A stretch of 64,000 nucleotides of DNA from Streptococcus suis (GCA_029593465.1 JAKTNK010000002.1:1-64000), one strand, 5' to 3'. Shown: positions 9,945 to 18,536, numbered from the stretch's first letter. A program made the numbers and translations. The notes: a model not told the origin generated them from the letters alone.

Positions 9945-10033
9945 TGTCAGCAAATATCGCTTTAGCCTTTGGATTATTGCTGGGAAATACCAGGTCATCT
10001 TTAATGGATGGAAGCAAGGAGGCTGATTGTTGA
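9944..10033 (+). CDS. Possible 29-residue ORF overlapping the preceding stop
   Basis: An ATG shares its first base with the stop codon of the preceding gene (TAATG) and opens a 29-codon frame with a hydrophobic start (MSANIALAFGLLLGN) ending at TGA 10031-10033. The arrangement would allow translational coupling. The sequence has no recognised family and may equally be the remnant of a lost gene; a terminator follows 19 nt later. Confidence 0.2.
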   Translation: MSANIALAFGLLLGNTRSSLMDGSKEADC

Positions 10034-10051
10034 GTTTAGGCTGTCTATTGA

Positions 10052-10082
10052 CCATTCCCTGTTATGAGGGAATGGCTTTTTT
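10052..10082 (+). terminator. Rho-independent terminator
   Basis: CCATTCCCT and AGGGAATGG form a perfect 9-bp stem with a 6-nt loop, followed by CTTTTTT. It would end transcription of the FemX-like/HI_0552 unit. Confidence 0.85.
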
Positions 10083-10083
10083 G

Positions 10084-10376
10084 CAGTCGATATTATCGAG
10101 GCTTTTATCCCGCTCTTTCTCTGCTTTTTGTTGGTGATCTTATTTCTGGACGGAAAGACTGGTGAGAAGATATAGCTCCTAAGAGACGTTTGTAGTCATC
10201 ATGTAGAAAATCATTTTGAAAAGCATATTTTTAGTGTGATTATGTTAAGGACTATCTCCTGACAATCAGGAGATTCGTTAATTGCGGCTTGTTTATTTTT
10301 GTTATGTGGGAACAATAGCCATTCTTTTGGGAGAAAGGCAGCAACAAACTAGGCTTGTGGCTATTTTGAAATCCTC
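10084..10376. other. Gene-free stretch between terminator and ABM gene
   Basis: No gene is supported in this stretch. It holds a perfect 9-bp hairpin with a CAA loop (10254-10274) and an 8-bp inverted repeat AATAGCCA/TGGCTATT (10314-10321 and 10358-10365). Neither has a U-tract, so the end of the minus-strand operon is not clearly marked. Confidence 0.5.
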
Positions 10377-10709
10377 TTAGTTTGCAATAAAGGCTCGGTC
10401 TTTGTCGGTCATGCTGTCTTGGTCATCTTTGAAGCGTTCGACTTTCATGGTCAAGTGATATTTTTGGCGTAATTGAAGGATTTGTTGCATGGTATCGGAA
10501 TCATGGTGAGCATCCAGTGCGTCTTGATTTTCCCATTGGTCGATGAGTAATAGCGAATCGTTATCTGCATAAGGAATGAAGTAATCGTACTGCAGATTTC
10601 CTTTCGTGGCTCTGATTTTATCAACAAGACCACTTGATATCATTTCATCAGCAAACTGTTTAGCCGCCCCCTTAGGGCCGGTGTAATAAATATGAATGGT
10701 AAGTGTCAT
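10377..10709 (-). CDS. Putative quinol monooxygenase (ABM domain)
   Basis: The 110-residue protein has the small ferredoxin-like antibiotic-biosynthesis-monooxygenase (ABM) fold: a first strand MTLTIHIYYTG, the segment GNLQYDYFIPYADNDSLLLIDQW typical of YgiN-like proteins, and the late H-x-x-S-D-T motif in LDAHHDSDTM. Family members are cofactor-free mono-oxygenases or heme-degrading enzymes; the substrate is unknown. Its Shine-Dalgarno (GGAGGAG) lies inside the last codons of the preceding amidohydrolase gene and only one base separates stop from start, so translation is coupled. It is the last gene of the TetR-controlled operon. Confidence 0.78.
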   Translation of the reverse strand: MTLTIHIYYTGPKGAAKQFADEMISSGLVDKIRATKGNLQYDYFIPYADNDSLLLIDQWENQDALDAHHDSDTMQQILQLRQKYHLTMKVERFKDDQDSMTDKDRAFIAN

Positions 10710-10710
10710 G

Positions 10711-11630
10711 TTAGTCTCCTCCTATCAGTTGTAAAACATTGTGTTCAAAAATGGCTTGTTTAGCAGTTGGTGAGAGTGGTAGTGACTCGATAGCCTTAAT
10801 AATCATTGCTGTTGCTCCTGCTGGTGCAATCCCTAAGGGAGCATCAGTACCAAAGAGAACATGCTCGACCCCAAAATAATCAATAGCTAATGCTAAGGCT
10901 TTGGGATTACCAAGTAAGGCTGTATCCACATAGAATTGTTTGAAATCCTTGGCTAGGTCTTTTGGCAAAATATGCTCAATGCGTCCAGCAAAGTAAGGAA
11001 CCATAGCGCCAGCATGATGGACGATGATTTTTAAACGAGGGTATTTTTTGAAATAAGCAGCTGTTACGATGTCAAGCATGGCATGGCTTGGCTCAGTTCA
11101 TACTCCCATGAAAAGAGTATATTATTATCAGGTTTTCGCTCGTCAAAAACAGGATGCAGCCAAATGGGAATATCATGGTCATGGCAAAAGGTAAAAATCC
11201 TCTCAAACTCTGAGTCTGCAATGCTTTTCCCAAGAGCCTGGGTGAACAGTTGGATACCAACCATCTCTTTTTCTTTCAATACTTGCTGCTTTAATAGCTC
11301 TAGTGCCCCGTTAAGATGATTCATTGGTAACATGGCTAGGCAGGCATAAACCATATCAGTATTTTGCTTGACCATGGCAATCAATTCCTCGTTCCCTACC
11401 CGGCACATCTGGTAAGCGAGCTCAGGTCTTGTATAGTCTTCTGGATTGATATTAACAGACGAAATAATCTCTTTGGTTTGACCATCCCAGTACTGTCGTT
11501 TGTCTGACTGATTTTGTAAAAGGGGATGTTTGATAAAGGGCAATTTCTCTGGAATGCTTGGATCGATGTCCAGCATGCGCTGATAAAACTTTGGTGGTAA
11601 TACGTGGGCGAAGGCGTCTATGCGAGTCAT
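10711..11630 (-). pseudogene. Amidohydrolase-2 family enzyme, frameshifted
   Basis: Two frames together make one amidohydrolase of the ACMSD/amidohydrolase-2 type: the N-terminal part from the ATG at 11630 (MTRIDAFAHVLPPKFY, with a D-x-F-x-H metal motif) and the C-terminal part ending at 10711 (IIVHHAGAMVPYF with metal-binding His, HVLFGTDAPLG with the catalytic Asp). They overlap at 11064-11079. On the + strand the junction reads AGCATGGCATGGCTT, a tandem duplication of GCATG; removing one copy restores one frame of about 305 residues. The enzyme is therefore probably inactive here unless slippage restores it. Its ATG overlaps the aldo/keto reductase stop (TAATG). Confidence 0.85.
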
Positions 11631-12577
11631 TAGGCTTCCCCTTCCCAACCGCCTCTTGTATCCACACCGGATTGAATGGCAAGTTCTTCTAATTGCTGGA
11701 GCTCAATAGGTGTCAGCTGGAGCTGTTTAACGGCTATTAAATCCTGCACTTGTTCTTTGCTAGTGATTCCGATAATCGGTGACGTTCCTTTAGCCATTGC
11801 CCAAGCAATTGCTATCTGTGCGGATGTTACGTGATACTTTGTAGCCAAGTCTTTCAACTGCTCCAACAGATGTCGTAATTGAGGAAAGAAGTGGTTAAAC
11901 CGTTCTCCACGGCGTGACCCTGCTGGAAGAAGGTGTTGTTCGTCATATTTACCAGAAAGAAGCCCTTGCTCTAAGACCATGTAGGAGTAAAAATCGATGC
12001 CGTTTTCCTGACAATAATCTAAAAGACCATCGTCTATTGATTGACGATAAAGCAGGGAAAAATGATTTTGAACAGCCGAAAGGCGAATGCCGTGAGGTTT
12101 TAAGATCTCAACCACCCGTTTGACTTGTTCGAGATTATGGTTTGATACCCCAATGCTTTTGATTTTCTTTGTTTTCACAGCATCAACCAGATAAGGTGTC
12201 CATTTGTCAATATCAGAAGAATTGTGAATCCAATATAGATCGACAGCCTCTATCTTCATCCGTTTGAGACTCCCCTCTAACATCGTGATTACTGGGTTGG
12301 ATGTCTCTAACTGAGCTAATTGTGGGGTAAATTTGGTGGAAATGCGAAAGCTATCTCTAGGGTAAGCTGCCAACAATTCTCCGAGAATGCTTTCAGATTG
12401 ACCATTGGCATAAGCATAGGCGGTATCAAAGGTGTTGATTCCATTTGTCATGGCTAAGTCAATCACAGGTGTCAAATCTTGAGCCTCTAGTTGATGGCCA
12501 AAGACGGTATCGCCCCCTGCAAAACCGCCACTACCCCAGGACCATGTGCCAATGATGATTGCTGATTCTTGTGTCAT
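11630..12577 (-). CDS. Aldo/keto reductase
   Basis: This 315-residue protein is an NADPH-dependent oxidoreductase of the aldo/keto reductase superfamily (TIM barrel). The catalytic tetrad is visible as Asp51 and Tyr56 (FDTAYAYA), Lys82 (ISTKFTP) and His118 (YWIHNSS). The cofactor end includes GITSKEQVQDLIA. AAAGGAG stands before the ATG. It is the second gene of the TetR operon and its TAA overlaps the ATG of the amidohydrolase, so the two are translationally coupled. The natural substrate is unknown; with a downstream amidohydrolase and ABM mono-oxygenase it probably serves breakdown or detoxification of a small carbonyl or ring compound (inference). Confidence 0.9.
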   Translation of the reverse strand: MTQESAIIIGTWSWGSGGFAGGDTVFGHQLEAQDLTPVIDLAMTNGINTFDTAYAYANGQSESILGELLAAYPRDSFRISTKFTPQLAQLETSNPVITMLEGSLKRMKIEAVDLYWIHNSSDIDKWTPYLVDAVKTKKIKSIGVSNHNLEQVKRVVEILKPHGIRLSAVQNHFSLLYRQSIDDGLLDYCQENGIDFYSYMVLEQGLLSGKYDEQHLLPAGSRRGERFNHFFPQLRHLLEQLKDLATKYHVTSAQIAIAWAMAKGTSPIIGITSKEQVQDLIAVKQLQLTPIELQQLEELAIQSGVDTRGGWEGEA

Positions 12578-12591
12578 AATAGTGCTCTCCT

Positions 12592-13203
12592 TTAATCTTT
12601 AAATAATTGTACTAATAACCGATCCACTAAGTCATAAATAGTGAAGAAGATGAAATCTGACTGCACTTCAGCCAAAGCAAGGCGCTGTTTCTTGGTTCCG
12701 AATGTGTAAACATAAATTCCAAACAGGTAAGGAAAGAAAGCATAGATAAAGGCTTCTCTCCTGTCCTTGGACCAGGTCTCAAGATACTGTGATAGCATCT
12801 TGTCGATAAGGCTAAGCAGGTCTGAATAGGCTTGCTTGAAATATATGATAATCTCCATCCGACTAAATTCTTCAAAATCTTCGATATTATTCGACAGCAG
12901 TTTCAGCATCAGAGGTTGCTCAGCCAAACGCTGTGCTAACAATACCCTCAAGTCATCTTTACTGGCTTTTGGTGTTTGTTCCATATACTCGGTGATTTTT
13001 TGAGCAAATAAGTGGTACTCTTTAGCTAAAAGCACTAAAAAAATCTCTTCTTTGGTCTGAAAGTAGTTATAAATAGAAGGGCGGCTGATTGAAGTTATTT
13101 TACTGATTTCGTTGATATTAATCTCTCGATAAGACATCGTTTCATAGAGTTTTCGCGTCGCATCAAGAATTTCAATAGCTCTTTTTTGTGAAAACAAGGG
13201 CAT
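12592..13203 (-). CDS. TetR-family transcriptional regulator
   Basis: The 203-residue protein starts MPLFSQKRAIEILDATRKLY at the ATG at 13203; upstream in-frame codons run through the operator and promoter, so they are not coding. The N-terminal helix-turn-helix (INEISKITSISRPSIYNYFQTKEEIF, residues about 29-54) is typical of TetR; the C-terminal ligand domain is poorly conserved and resembles the YcbB/TetR_C group. It heads the operon with the aldo/keto reductase 15 nt downstream. Two copies of the palindrome TGACACnGTGTCA flank its promoter, so it almost certainly represses itself and the whole operon. Confidence 0.9.
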   Translation of the reverse strand: MPLFSQKRAIEILDATRKLYETMSYREININEISKITSISRPSIYNYFQTKEEIFLVLLAKEYHLFAQKITEYMEQTPKASKDDLRVLLAQRLAEQPLMLKLLSNNIEDFEEFSRMEIIIYFKQAYSDLLSLIDKMLSQYLETWSKDRREAFIYAFFPYLFGIYVYTFGTKKQRLALAEVQSDFIFFTIYDLVDRLLVQLFKD

Positions 13204-13228
13204 TCTCTCACTTTCTATAGGATGAAAT

Positions 13229-13280
13229 TGACACTGTGTCAGTTTATAGGTTATTATACACTTTTCTGACACCGTGTCAA
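13229..13280 (-). promoter_or_regulatory. TetR-operon promoter with two palindromic operators
   Basis: On the minus strand TTGACA (13275-13280) and TATAAT (13253-13258) are 16 nt apart. Two near-identical 13-bp palindromes, TGACACCGTGTCA (13267-13279) and TGACACTGTGTCA (13229-13241), overlap the -35 box and the start of the transcript. Their centres are 38 bp apart. This is the layout expected for autorepression. Confidence 0.85.
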
Positions 13281-13366
13281 CAAAATGATTGTTTTTTTGA
13301 GGATTTTAGTTGATAAGCCCTGTGAGTTAAGAGGTATTGGCGTTTACGGATACTCATCTGCCCACG

Positions 13367-13409
13367 AAAAAACCTCCTATTTAGGATGATTGCCTAAATA
13401 GGAGGTTTT
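13367..13409 (-). terminator. serS terminator
   Basis: A perfect 17-bp stem (AAAACCTCCTATTTAGG and its complement) with a 7-nt loop is followed on the minus strand by six U residues. It lies 32 nt after the serS stop. Confidence 0.92.
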
Positions 13410-13440
13410 CGTTTGTTTATCTTGGTTGTGACGGGCAGTT

Positions 13441-14712
13441 TTAGCGGATAACCTCAGCTCCCCCCATGTAAGGACGAAGCACTTCTGGGATAGTGACTGA
13501 ACCATCTTCGTTTTGATAGTTTTCAAGGATAGCAGCGACGGTACGGCCAACAGCAAGTCCTGAACCGTTCAAGGTATGAAGGAGTTTTACCTTGCCATCG
13601 GCTTCATCACGGTAGCGAATCTGAGCACGACGCGCTTGGAAATCTTCCGTGTTAGAACAGCTTGAAATTTCACGGTAGGCATTTTGAGCTGGAATCCAGA
13701 CTTCAAGGTCATAGGTTTTAGCAGCTGAGAAGCCCATATCGCCGGTACAAAGGGCTAGGACACGGTATGGCAGGTTTAATTTTTGGAGAATGTTTTCAGC
13801 ATTGGCTGTCATTTTTTCTAATTCGTCGTAAGAGTCTTCTGGCTTAGCAAATTTAACCATTTCAACCTTATGGAATTGGTGCAGACGAATTAACCCACGA
13901 GTGTCACGGCCAGCTGAACCAGCTTCAGAACGGAAAGAAGGGCTCATAGCAGTGAAGTTGATTGGCAATTCTTTACCATCAATAATCTCATTACGGTAGT
14001 AGTTGGTAAGGGGAACTTCAGCAGTTGGAATCAAAACATAAGGACTGTCAGAAAGTTCGAAAGTGTCTTCTTTGAATTTTGGATATTGTCCAGTACCAAA
14101 CATGGAGTCGTGATTAACCATGTAAGGAGGGATAACTTCTTGGTAGCCTTCTTTAATATGTTCATCAAGCATAAAGTTGTACAAGGCACGCTCCAAGCGA
14201 GCTCCCAAGCCTTTGTAGAAGAGGAAGCGAGCACCAGTCACTTTGGCACCTCGTTCCCAATCAAGGATACCGAGATCTTCTCCTAAATCCCAGTGAGCCT
14301 TAACGTCGAAATCAAAGTCACGAGGCGTTCCCCAGCGACGAACTTCCATGTTATCATCTTCATCAGCACCTACTGGCACAGAATCATGCGGTGTGTTTGG
14401 GAGAATAGAGATAATAGTACTTAACTTGTCGTCTATTTCGTTTAATTCCGTATCAACGGCCTTGATGTCAGCTGATACGGCTTGCATCGCAGCAATTTGT
14501 TCAGAAGCGTCTTCCTTGTTGCGTTTGGCTTGGGCGATATTGTCGGATGCCAAGTTACGCTTTGCCTTGAGCTCTTCTGAAGTGACGAGTAGGGCACGAC
14601 GTTTAGCGTCCAGTTCTTTGAGCTCTGCCAAGGTTTCCTCAGCGACACCGCGTGTGGCGAGTTTAGCAGCGACCGTTTCAAAATCATTCCGAATGCGTTT
14701 AATATCTAGCAT
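13441..14712 (-). CDS. serS: Seryl-tRNA synthetase
   Basis: This class II synthetase charges tRNA-Ser (and tRNA-Sec in other organisms). The 423-residue protein has the N-terminal antiparallel coiled-coil arm (residues about 25-100, [20 protein letters not shown]) and then the catalytic core with motif 2 ([26 protein letters not shown]) and motif 3 ([16 protein letters not shown]). The ATG at 14712 follows AGGAGG; in-frame codons further upstream belong to the T-box leader and are not translated. Expression is controlled by a serine T-box and ends at a strong terminator. Confidence 0.97.
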   Translation of the reverse strand: MLDIKRIRNDFETVAAKLATRGVAEETLAELKELDAKRRALLVTSEELKAKRNLASDNIAQAKRNKEDASEQIAAMQAVSADIKAVDTELNEIDDKLSTIISILPNTPHDSVPVGADEDDNMEVRRWGTPRDFDFDVKAHWDLGEDLGILDWERGAKVTGARFLFYKGLGARLERALYNFMLDEHIKEGYQEVIPPYMVNHDSMFGTGQYPKFKEDTFELSDSPYVLIPTAEVPLTNYYRNEIIDGKELPINFTAMSPSFRSEAGSAGRDTRGLIRLHQFHKVEMVKFAKPEDSYDELEKMTANAENILQKLNLPYRVLALCTGDMGFSAAKTYDLEVWIPAQNAYREISSCSNTEDFQARRAQIRYRDEADGKVKLLHTLNGSGLAVGRTVAAILENYQNEDGSVTIPEVLRPYMGGAEVIR

Positions 14713-14730
14713 AGATACCTCCTGTTGACT

Positions 14731-14906
14731 AAAAAGCACAGCCTGCTTGTTGTTGGAGCGCCGTAGCGCGGTTCCATCCAACTTCACAGACTGTGCACTT
14801 AATTACGATTTTAAAATAATACCACGGTAGAATTTCATAAAGCTAAGAGATCTGCTCACAGCGACCGCAGACTTTCTGAACAATTAACATTACTACTTAT
14901 CCGTTA
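14731..14906 (-). ncRNA. T-box riboswitch (serine), serS leader
   Basis: The leader carries the T-box sequence TGGAACCGCG (14767-14776). A long imperfect terminator hairpin spans 14736-14796 (GCACAGTCTG… paired with …CAGGCTGTGC) and is followed by UUUUU. Upstream is a Stem I with a GTGAGCAG element. A UCU serine triplet in the segment GAAATTCTACC is the likely specifier. Uncharged tRNA-Ser is expected to stabilise the antiterminator. Confidence 0.88.
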
Positions 14907-14911
14907 GGCTT

Positions 14912-14940
14912 ATTATAACAAAAATGAAGTGTTACTGTAA
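14912..14940 (-). promoter_or_regulatory. serS promoter
   Basis: TTACAG (14935-14940) and TATAAT (14912-14917) are separated by 17 nt on the minus strand, just before the T-box leader. Confidence 0.75.
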
Positions 14941-15064
14941 ACCATAATGCAAGGATTTTAAGGATTGATTTAGCAGCACCAGTTAAATGTCTGGCTTAGA
15001 TGGTAGGACTGGTTGAAAATTCGTTGTTTAGGTATCCGCTAAAAGTCATTTTTCGCTTGCTTTA

Positions 15065-15430
15065 CTAAGCACGCTTAAAGCCTAACTTTCTAGCGATGAG
15101 TTGCAGTAGGGTCGGTAATTTAACTACCTTATCATTGCCAATGTTATCACGAGCAATTTTAAGAATTTTTCCAGAGTCTTTTGACGAAAAGAGAAATTTT
15201 CCAGAGTCTGTTACCACTTCAAAATGCCGACTGATATGCCTTCCAGAAACATTCGCACCAATTTGCTGAATACTGGTCCATGGAATTTGAATGTATTGTT
15301 CAATGTTAACATCGGGATAGAATTCAAGTGCCTTATCACCGACAAGAAATTTGCCAACCTTCCCCCCCATACTAAGGTAGGAAACGCCAGTTGTTTGTAG
15401 TAAAACGGTTGTGTTTAAGGATTGAACCAT
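15065..15430 (-). CDS. DUF956 family protein (ManO-like)
   Basis: The 121-residue protein matches the DUF956 family that accompanies mannose PTS operons in streptococci and lactococci, sometimes called ManO and proposed to tune mannose PTS expression. It starts MVQSLNTTVLLQTTGVSYLSMGG and contains YPDVNIEQYIQIPW and GRHISRHFEV, typical of the family; a GRAM/PH-like fold is plausible. It is encoded directly after manLMN, separated by the terminator at 15484-15513, so it is transcribed by read-through or from its own weak promoter. No DNA-binding motif is seen. Confidence 0.8.
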   Translation of the reverse strand: MVQSLNTTVLLQTTGVSYLSMGGKVGKFLVGDKALEFYPDVNIEQYIQIPWTSIQQIGANVSGRHISRHFEVVTDSGKFLFSSKDSGKILKIARDNIGNDKVVKLPTLLQLIARKLGFKRA

Positions 15431-15483
15431 TGTATCATCTTCCTCTTGTCTATATTCTTTTATGATTAGTTATATCATATCAT

Positions 15484-15513
15484 AAAAAGTGTTTCCAAGC
15501 GGAAACACTTTTT
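15484..15513 (-). terminator. manLMN terminator
   Basis: AAAAAGTGTTTCC and its exact complement form a 13-bp stem with a 4-nt loop directly after the manN stop; the A-run on one arm becomes the U-tract. Confidence 0.88.
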
Positions 15514-15515
15514 TA

Positions 15516-16427
15516 TTACATGATACCAGCTAAACGAGCTAAGATACCTACTGCAAAGAGTGCGATGATGATAGCGATAGGAGATACTTTCTTCTTAAGC
15601 AACCACATACATAGGAAGGTAAGGGCAAGTCCCATCAAACCTGGAATCAAGGAGTTCAATTGTCCTTGAAGGGGTTGTGCTTGAACTTGGTCCAAACTCA
15701 TACCACTGAGGGCTTGACCGAGGATACCTTTCAATTCAGCCCCTTTAACGGCACCTTCTGGGAAGACAATATAAGCACCTTCTGACAATTGTTTACCAGG
15801 AAGATTTACTGTGAAGTTGATAGATACCCAACGTTGTACCAAGACAGCCAAGATGAACATACCAAGGATAGAAGCACCTTTAGTGATGTCTTTCAAGATA
15901 CCACCTGACATGTCTTTAGTGATTTCAGAACCAGCTTTGTAGCCAAATTCTTGAGTGTACCACAAGAAGGCCATACGGATTGCGTTCCAGCCAAAGAAGA
16001 AGAGAAGTGGACCAACAAGATTTCCTGAAGCAGCAAGTGAAGCTCCAAGAGCACCGAGGATAGGACGAACTGTAAACCAGAAGACTGGGTCACCGATACC
16101 AGCAAGAGGTCCCATCATACCGATCTTAACCCCTTGGATTGCTGCATCTTCAATTTCAGTACCGTTTGCTTTTTCTTCTTCAAGGGCGAGTGTTACACCG
16201 ATGATTGGAGCAGCAACGTATGGGTGAGTGTTGAAGAATTCCAAGTGACGTTCAAGTGCAGCCGCTTGATCTTCTTTTGAAGTGTAGAGTTTTTTGATAG
16301 CTGGGATCAAAGCATAAGCCCAACCCAAGTTTTGCATACGTTCATAGTTCCATGAACCTTGCAAGAATTGTGAACGCCACCAAACTTTTTGACGATCCGC
16401 TTTTGAGAGTGTAATTTTTTCAGCCAT
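15516..16427 (-). CDS. manN: Mannose/glucose PTS, IID subunit
   Basis: Together with IIC this membrane protein forms the permease of the mannose-type phosphotransferase system, which takes up glucose, mannose and related hexoses. The 303-residue protein has the IID signature in VWWRSQFLQGSWNYERMQNLG near the N-terminus, a GMMGPLAGIGDPVFWFTVRPI stretch, and C-terminal membrane segments. Two ATGs are possible (16433 and 16427); AAAGGGG gives better spacing to the second, and relatives start with a similar M-x-E-K. It is the last gene of manLMN, followed by a terminator. Confidence 0.95.
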   Translation of the reverse strand: MAEKITLSKADRQKVWWRSQFLQGSWNYERMQNLGWAYALIPAIKKLYTSKEDQAAALERHLEFFNTHPYVAAPIIGVTLALEEEKANGTEIEDAAIQGVKIGMMGPLAGIGDPVFWFTVRPILGALGASLAASGNLVGPLLFFFGWNAIRMAFLWYTQEFGYKAGSEITKDMSGGILKDITKGASILGMFILAVLVQRWVSINFTVNLPGKQLSEGAYIVFPEGAVKGAELKGILGQALSGMSLDQVQAQPLQGQLNSLIPGLMGLALTFLCMWLLKKKVSPIAIIIALFAVGILARLAGIM

Positions 16428-16441
16428 GTTCATACCCCTTT

Positions 16442-17254
16442 CTAGTAGTCTTCAAGGATGTCGCCGATTGGGTCGCCAGAACCTGAAGCAGTTCCGCCAC
16501 CATTACCACCTTGTTTAGAAAGGTTGAGGTAGATGAAGGCAATAGCTACACCGATTGTACCAAGGGCGATAAGAGTGAGGTCGTTGAGGGCTGCAAATGT
16601 GAAACCAAGTGCAAAGAATGGCCATACTTCACGAGTTGCCATCATGTTGATAACCATTGCGTAACCGACGGCAACGACCATACCACCACCGACAGCCATA
16701 CCACCTTTTAACCATTCTGGCATAAGGTTGAGGATGTCTTGTACATTTTCAGCAGGGATTGCAAGAAGGAGGGCAGCTGGAACAGCGATACGAAGACCTT
16801 GGAGAACAAGGGCAAACAAGTGAGCGCGTTCAACAGCAGCGATGTTACCATCTTTTGCAGCATTATCAGCAGTGTGGACCAAACCGACTGAGATTGTACG
16901 AACAATCATTGTAAGGAAAAGACCAGCAACGGCAAGAGGGATAGCAGCAGCAGTTGCAACGTTGATACCAACGTTTGTAAAGTCGCCACCTTTGATAAAG
17001 ATGATAGCAGCAGCTACTGATGCAAGAGCAGCGTCAGGGGCTACAGCAGCACCGATATTTGCCCAACCAAGAGCAAGCATTTGAAGGGCACCACCAAGCA
17101 TAACACCGGCAGTTAAGTTTCCTGTTACGAGACCGATAAGGGTACATGCAACGATTGGTTGATGAAATTGGAATTGGTCAAGGATACCTTCAAGACCAGC
17201 CATGAAGGCAACAATAACAACCAATACCGCAGAAATAATTGAAATATCTGACAT
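16442..17254 (-). CDS. manM: Mannose/glucose PTS, IIC subunit
   Basis: The 270-residue integral membrane protein contains the IIC-family signature LIGLVTGNLTAGVMLGGALQM in its first third and several glycine/alanine-rich helices. It builds the sugar pathway with IID. The C-terminus is a glycine-rich hydrophilic tail (GGNGGGTASGSGDP), as in other streptococcal ManM proteins. It lies between manL and manN with short spacings (14 nt on each side), so the three genes are one operon. Confidence 0.95.
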   Translation of the reverse strand: MSDISIISAVLVVIVAFMAGLEGILDQFQFHQPIVACTLIGLVTGNLTAGVMLGGALQMLALGWANIGAAVAPDAALASVAAAIIFIKGGDFTNVGINVATAAAIPLAVAGLFLTMIVRTISVGLVHTADNAAKDGNIAAVERAHLFALVLQGLRIAVPAALLLAIPAENVQDILNLMPEWLKGGMAVGGGMVVAVGYAMVINMMATREVWPFFALGFTFAALNDLTLIALGTIGVAIAFIYLNLSKQGGNGGGTASGSGDPIGDILEDY

Positions 17255-17268
17255 AGTTGTATTCCTTT

Positions 17269-18261
17269 CTATTGTACGTTTGCTTTGTTAATCAACTCAA
17301 ACAAATCTTTTTTACCATCATTTGGTACTTTACGAACATCGAATTGAACACCGAGGTCACGCAATTTTTCAAAGGTAGCAACGTCATCTTTATCCATAGA
17401 GAGAACGTTGTTAACCATTGTTTTACCAGTTGAGTGTGCCATTGAACCAACGTTGAGTTCTTTGATTGGCACGCCACCTTCGATAGCACGTAGGGCTTCT
17501 TGTGGTGTCTCAAAGAGGATGAGCGCGTGTGTGTTACCAAAGCGAGGATCTTTTGCAGCTTCGATAAGCTTAGCAATTGGGACAACGTTAGCTTTAACAC
17601 CGTTTGGTGCAGCTTGTTTGATCAACTGTTTACGCAACTCGTCTTTAGCCACATTGTCAGAGGCAACGATGATACGATCTGCTTTGGAAGCAGGTGTCCA
17701 GTTTGTCGCCACTTGTCCGTGGAGAAGACGTGTATCAACGCGTGCGAGGTTGATTTTAAGTTGTCCATCACCGATGACAGTCCCTGGAGGGATTGCACCT
17801 TGAAGTGCAGGAGCAACTGTTTCTGTAGTTGAAGCTTCTTCAACTGGATTGAGCTCTTCTGGAAGAGCCTTAATACCGTCTTTAGCTTCTTTGATAATGT
17901 TTGCAGCAACTTGTTCAACACCTGCAGTCGCATCCATCATGCGTTCTGTGTAGGCTTGAATCAACATTGGCAAATTAAGACCAGTGATGATGGCAAACTT
18001 GCGATCTGGGTTTTCACCCATGACACGGCTTGCTTGGTTAAATGGAGATCCACTCCATAAGTCAGCAAGTACAAGAATCTCATCATCAGCATCAAATTGA
18101 GCGATAGCATTGTTGAAGTGTGCATACAAATCATCAGGTCCTTCGCTTGGCATGAAAGTCACTACTTGAACTTTCTCTTGATCGCCAAAAATCATAGAAC
18201 CAGATTGATGAATGCCTTCAGCAAATTTACCATGGCTGGCAATAATAATACCGATACCCAT
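17269..18261 (-). CDS. manL: Mannose/glucose PTS, fused IIAB subunit
   Basis: The 330-residue cytosolic protein passes phosphate from HPr to the incoming sugar. The IIA domain (residues 1 to about 130) has the phosphorylated His10 in [13 protein letters not shown] linker rich in E, T, A and P (about 140-160) joins it to the IIB domain, whose phosphorylated histidine is His181 in [20 protein letters not shown] stands before the ATG. It heads manLMN and is transcribed from a promoter containing a cre-like site, behind a structured leader. It is the only mannose-class IIA in this window, so it could also serve the IIA-less fucose-locus PTS (inference). Confidence 0.96.
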   Translation of the reverse strand: MGIGIIIASHGKFAEGIHQSGSMIFGDQEKVQVVTFMPSEGPDDLYAHFNNAIAQFDADDEILVLADLWSGSPFNQASRVMGENPDRKFAIITGLNLPMLIQAYTERMMDATAGVEQVAANIIKEAKDGIKALPEELNPVEEASTTETVAPALQGAIPPGTVIGDGQLKINLARVDTRLLHGQVATNWTPASKADRIIVASDNVAKDELRKQLIKQAAPNGVKANVVPIAKLIEAAKDPRFGNTHALILFETPQEALRAIEGGVPIKELNVGSMAHSTGKTMVNNVLSMDKDDVATFEKLRDLGVQFDVRKVPNDGKKDLFELINKANVQ

Positions 18262-18292
18262 TCGTGTTCTTCCTCCTATAAATTATTTTTCT

Positions 18293-18351
18293 TAGGATAA
18301 AAAAGAATCTCTCCAGATAAGGCCCATAGTTGGGCACTCTTTTTTATCCTA
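18293..18351 (-). promoter_or_regulatory. Structured 5' leader of manLMN
   Basis: A perfect 14-bp inverted repeat, TAGGATAAAAAAGA (18293-18306) and TCTTTTTTATCCTA (18338-18351), encloses an inner GCCCA/TGGGC hairpin. It lies wholly inside the predicted manLMN leader between the transcription start near 18362 and the Shine-Dalgarno. It could stabilise the mRNA or control elongation; no known riboswitch is recognised. Confidence 0.6.
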
Positions 18352-18368
18352 AAAATTGAGAACAATTC

Positions 18369-18397
18369 ATTTTAAAACGTTTTCAATAAAAATGCAA
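18369..18397 (-). promoter_or_regulatory. manLMN promoter with internal cre-like site
   Basis: On the minus strand TTGCAT (18392-18397) and TAAAAT (18369-18374) are 17 nt apart. The spacer and -10 are covered by TGAAAACGTTTTAA (18372-18385), which matches the CcpA cre consensus at all but one of the fixed positions. Confidence 0.8.
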
Positions 18398-18472
18398 CCC
18401 TCTTTTGGAAAAAAGTGCAAAATGGTTCGATATATTGCGCAAACCTTCAAAAAAATGATTGAAAATGAACGA

Positions 18473-18507
18473 AAAAAAGAACAGTTCGATTAATACTGCT
18501 CTTTTTT
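18473..18507 (-). terminator. Terminator of the HAD phosphatase gene
   Basis: AAAAAAGA-A-CAGT pairs with ACTG-C-TCTTTTTT (one internal mismatch) about 30 nt past the HAD stop; U-run present on the minus strand. Confidence 0.7.
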
Positions 18508-18536
18508 GAAAGTTTGGATTAAATTATCTTATAACT

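Noticed and set aside
14342-14728. Long open frame on the + strand across the 5' half of serS
   Set aside because: It is the mirror of the coiled-coil region of serS, is low in complexity (S, A and L rich) and has no ribosome site.
18293-18351. Reading the manL leader hairpin as a plain terminator for the upstream HAD gene
   Set aside because: The HAD gene has its own terminator at 18473-18507, and the hairpin lies downstream of the manL promoter.
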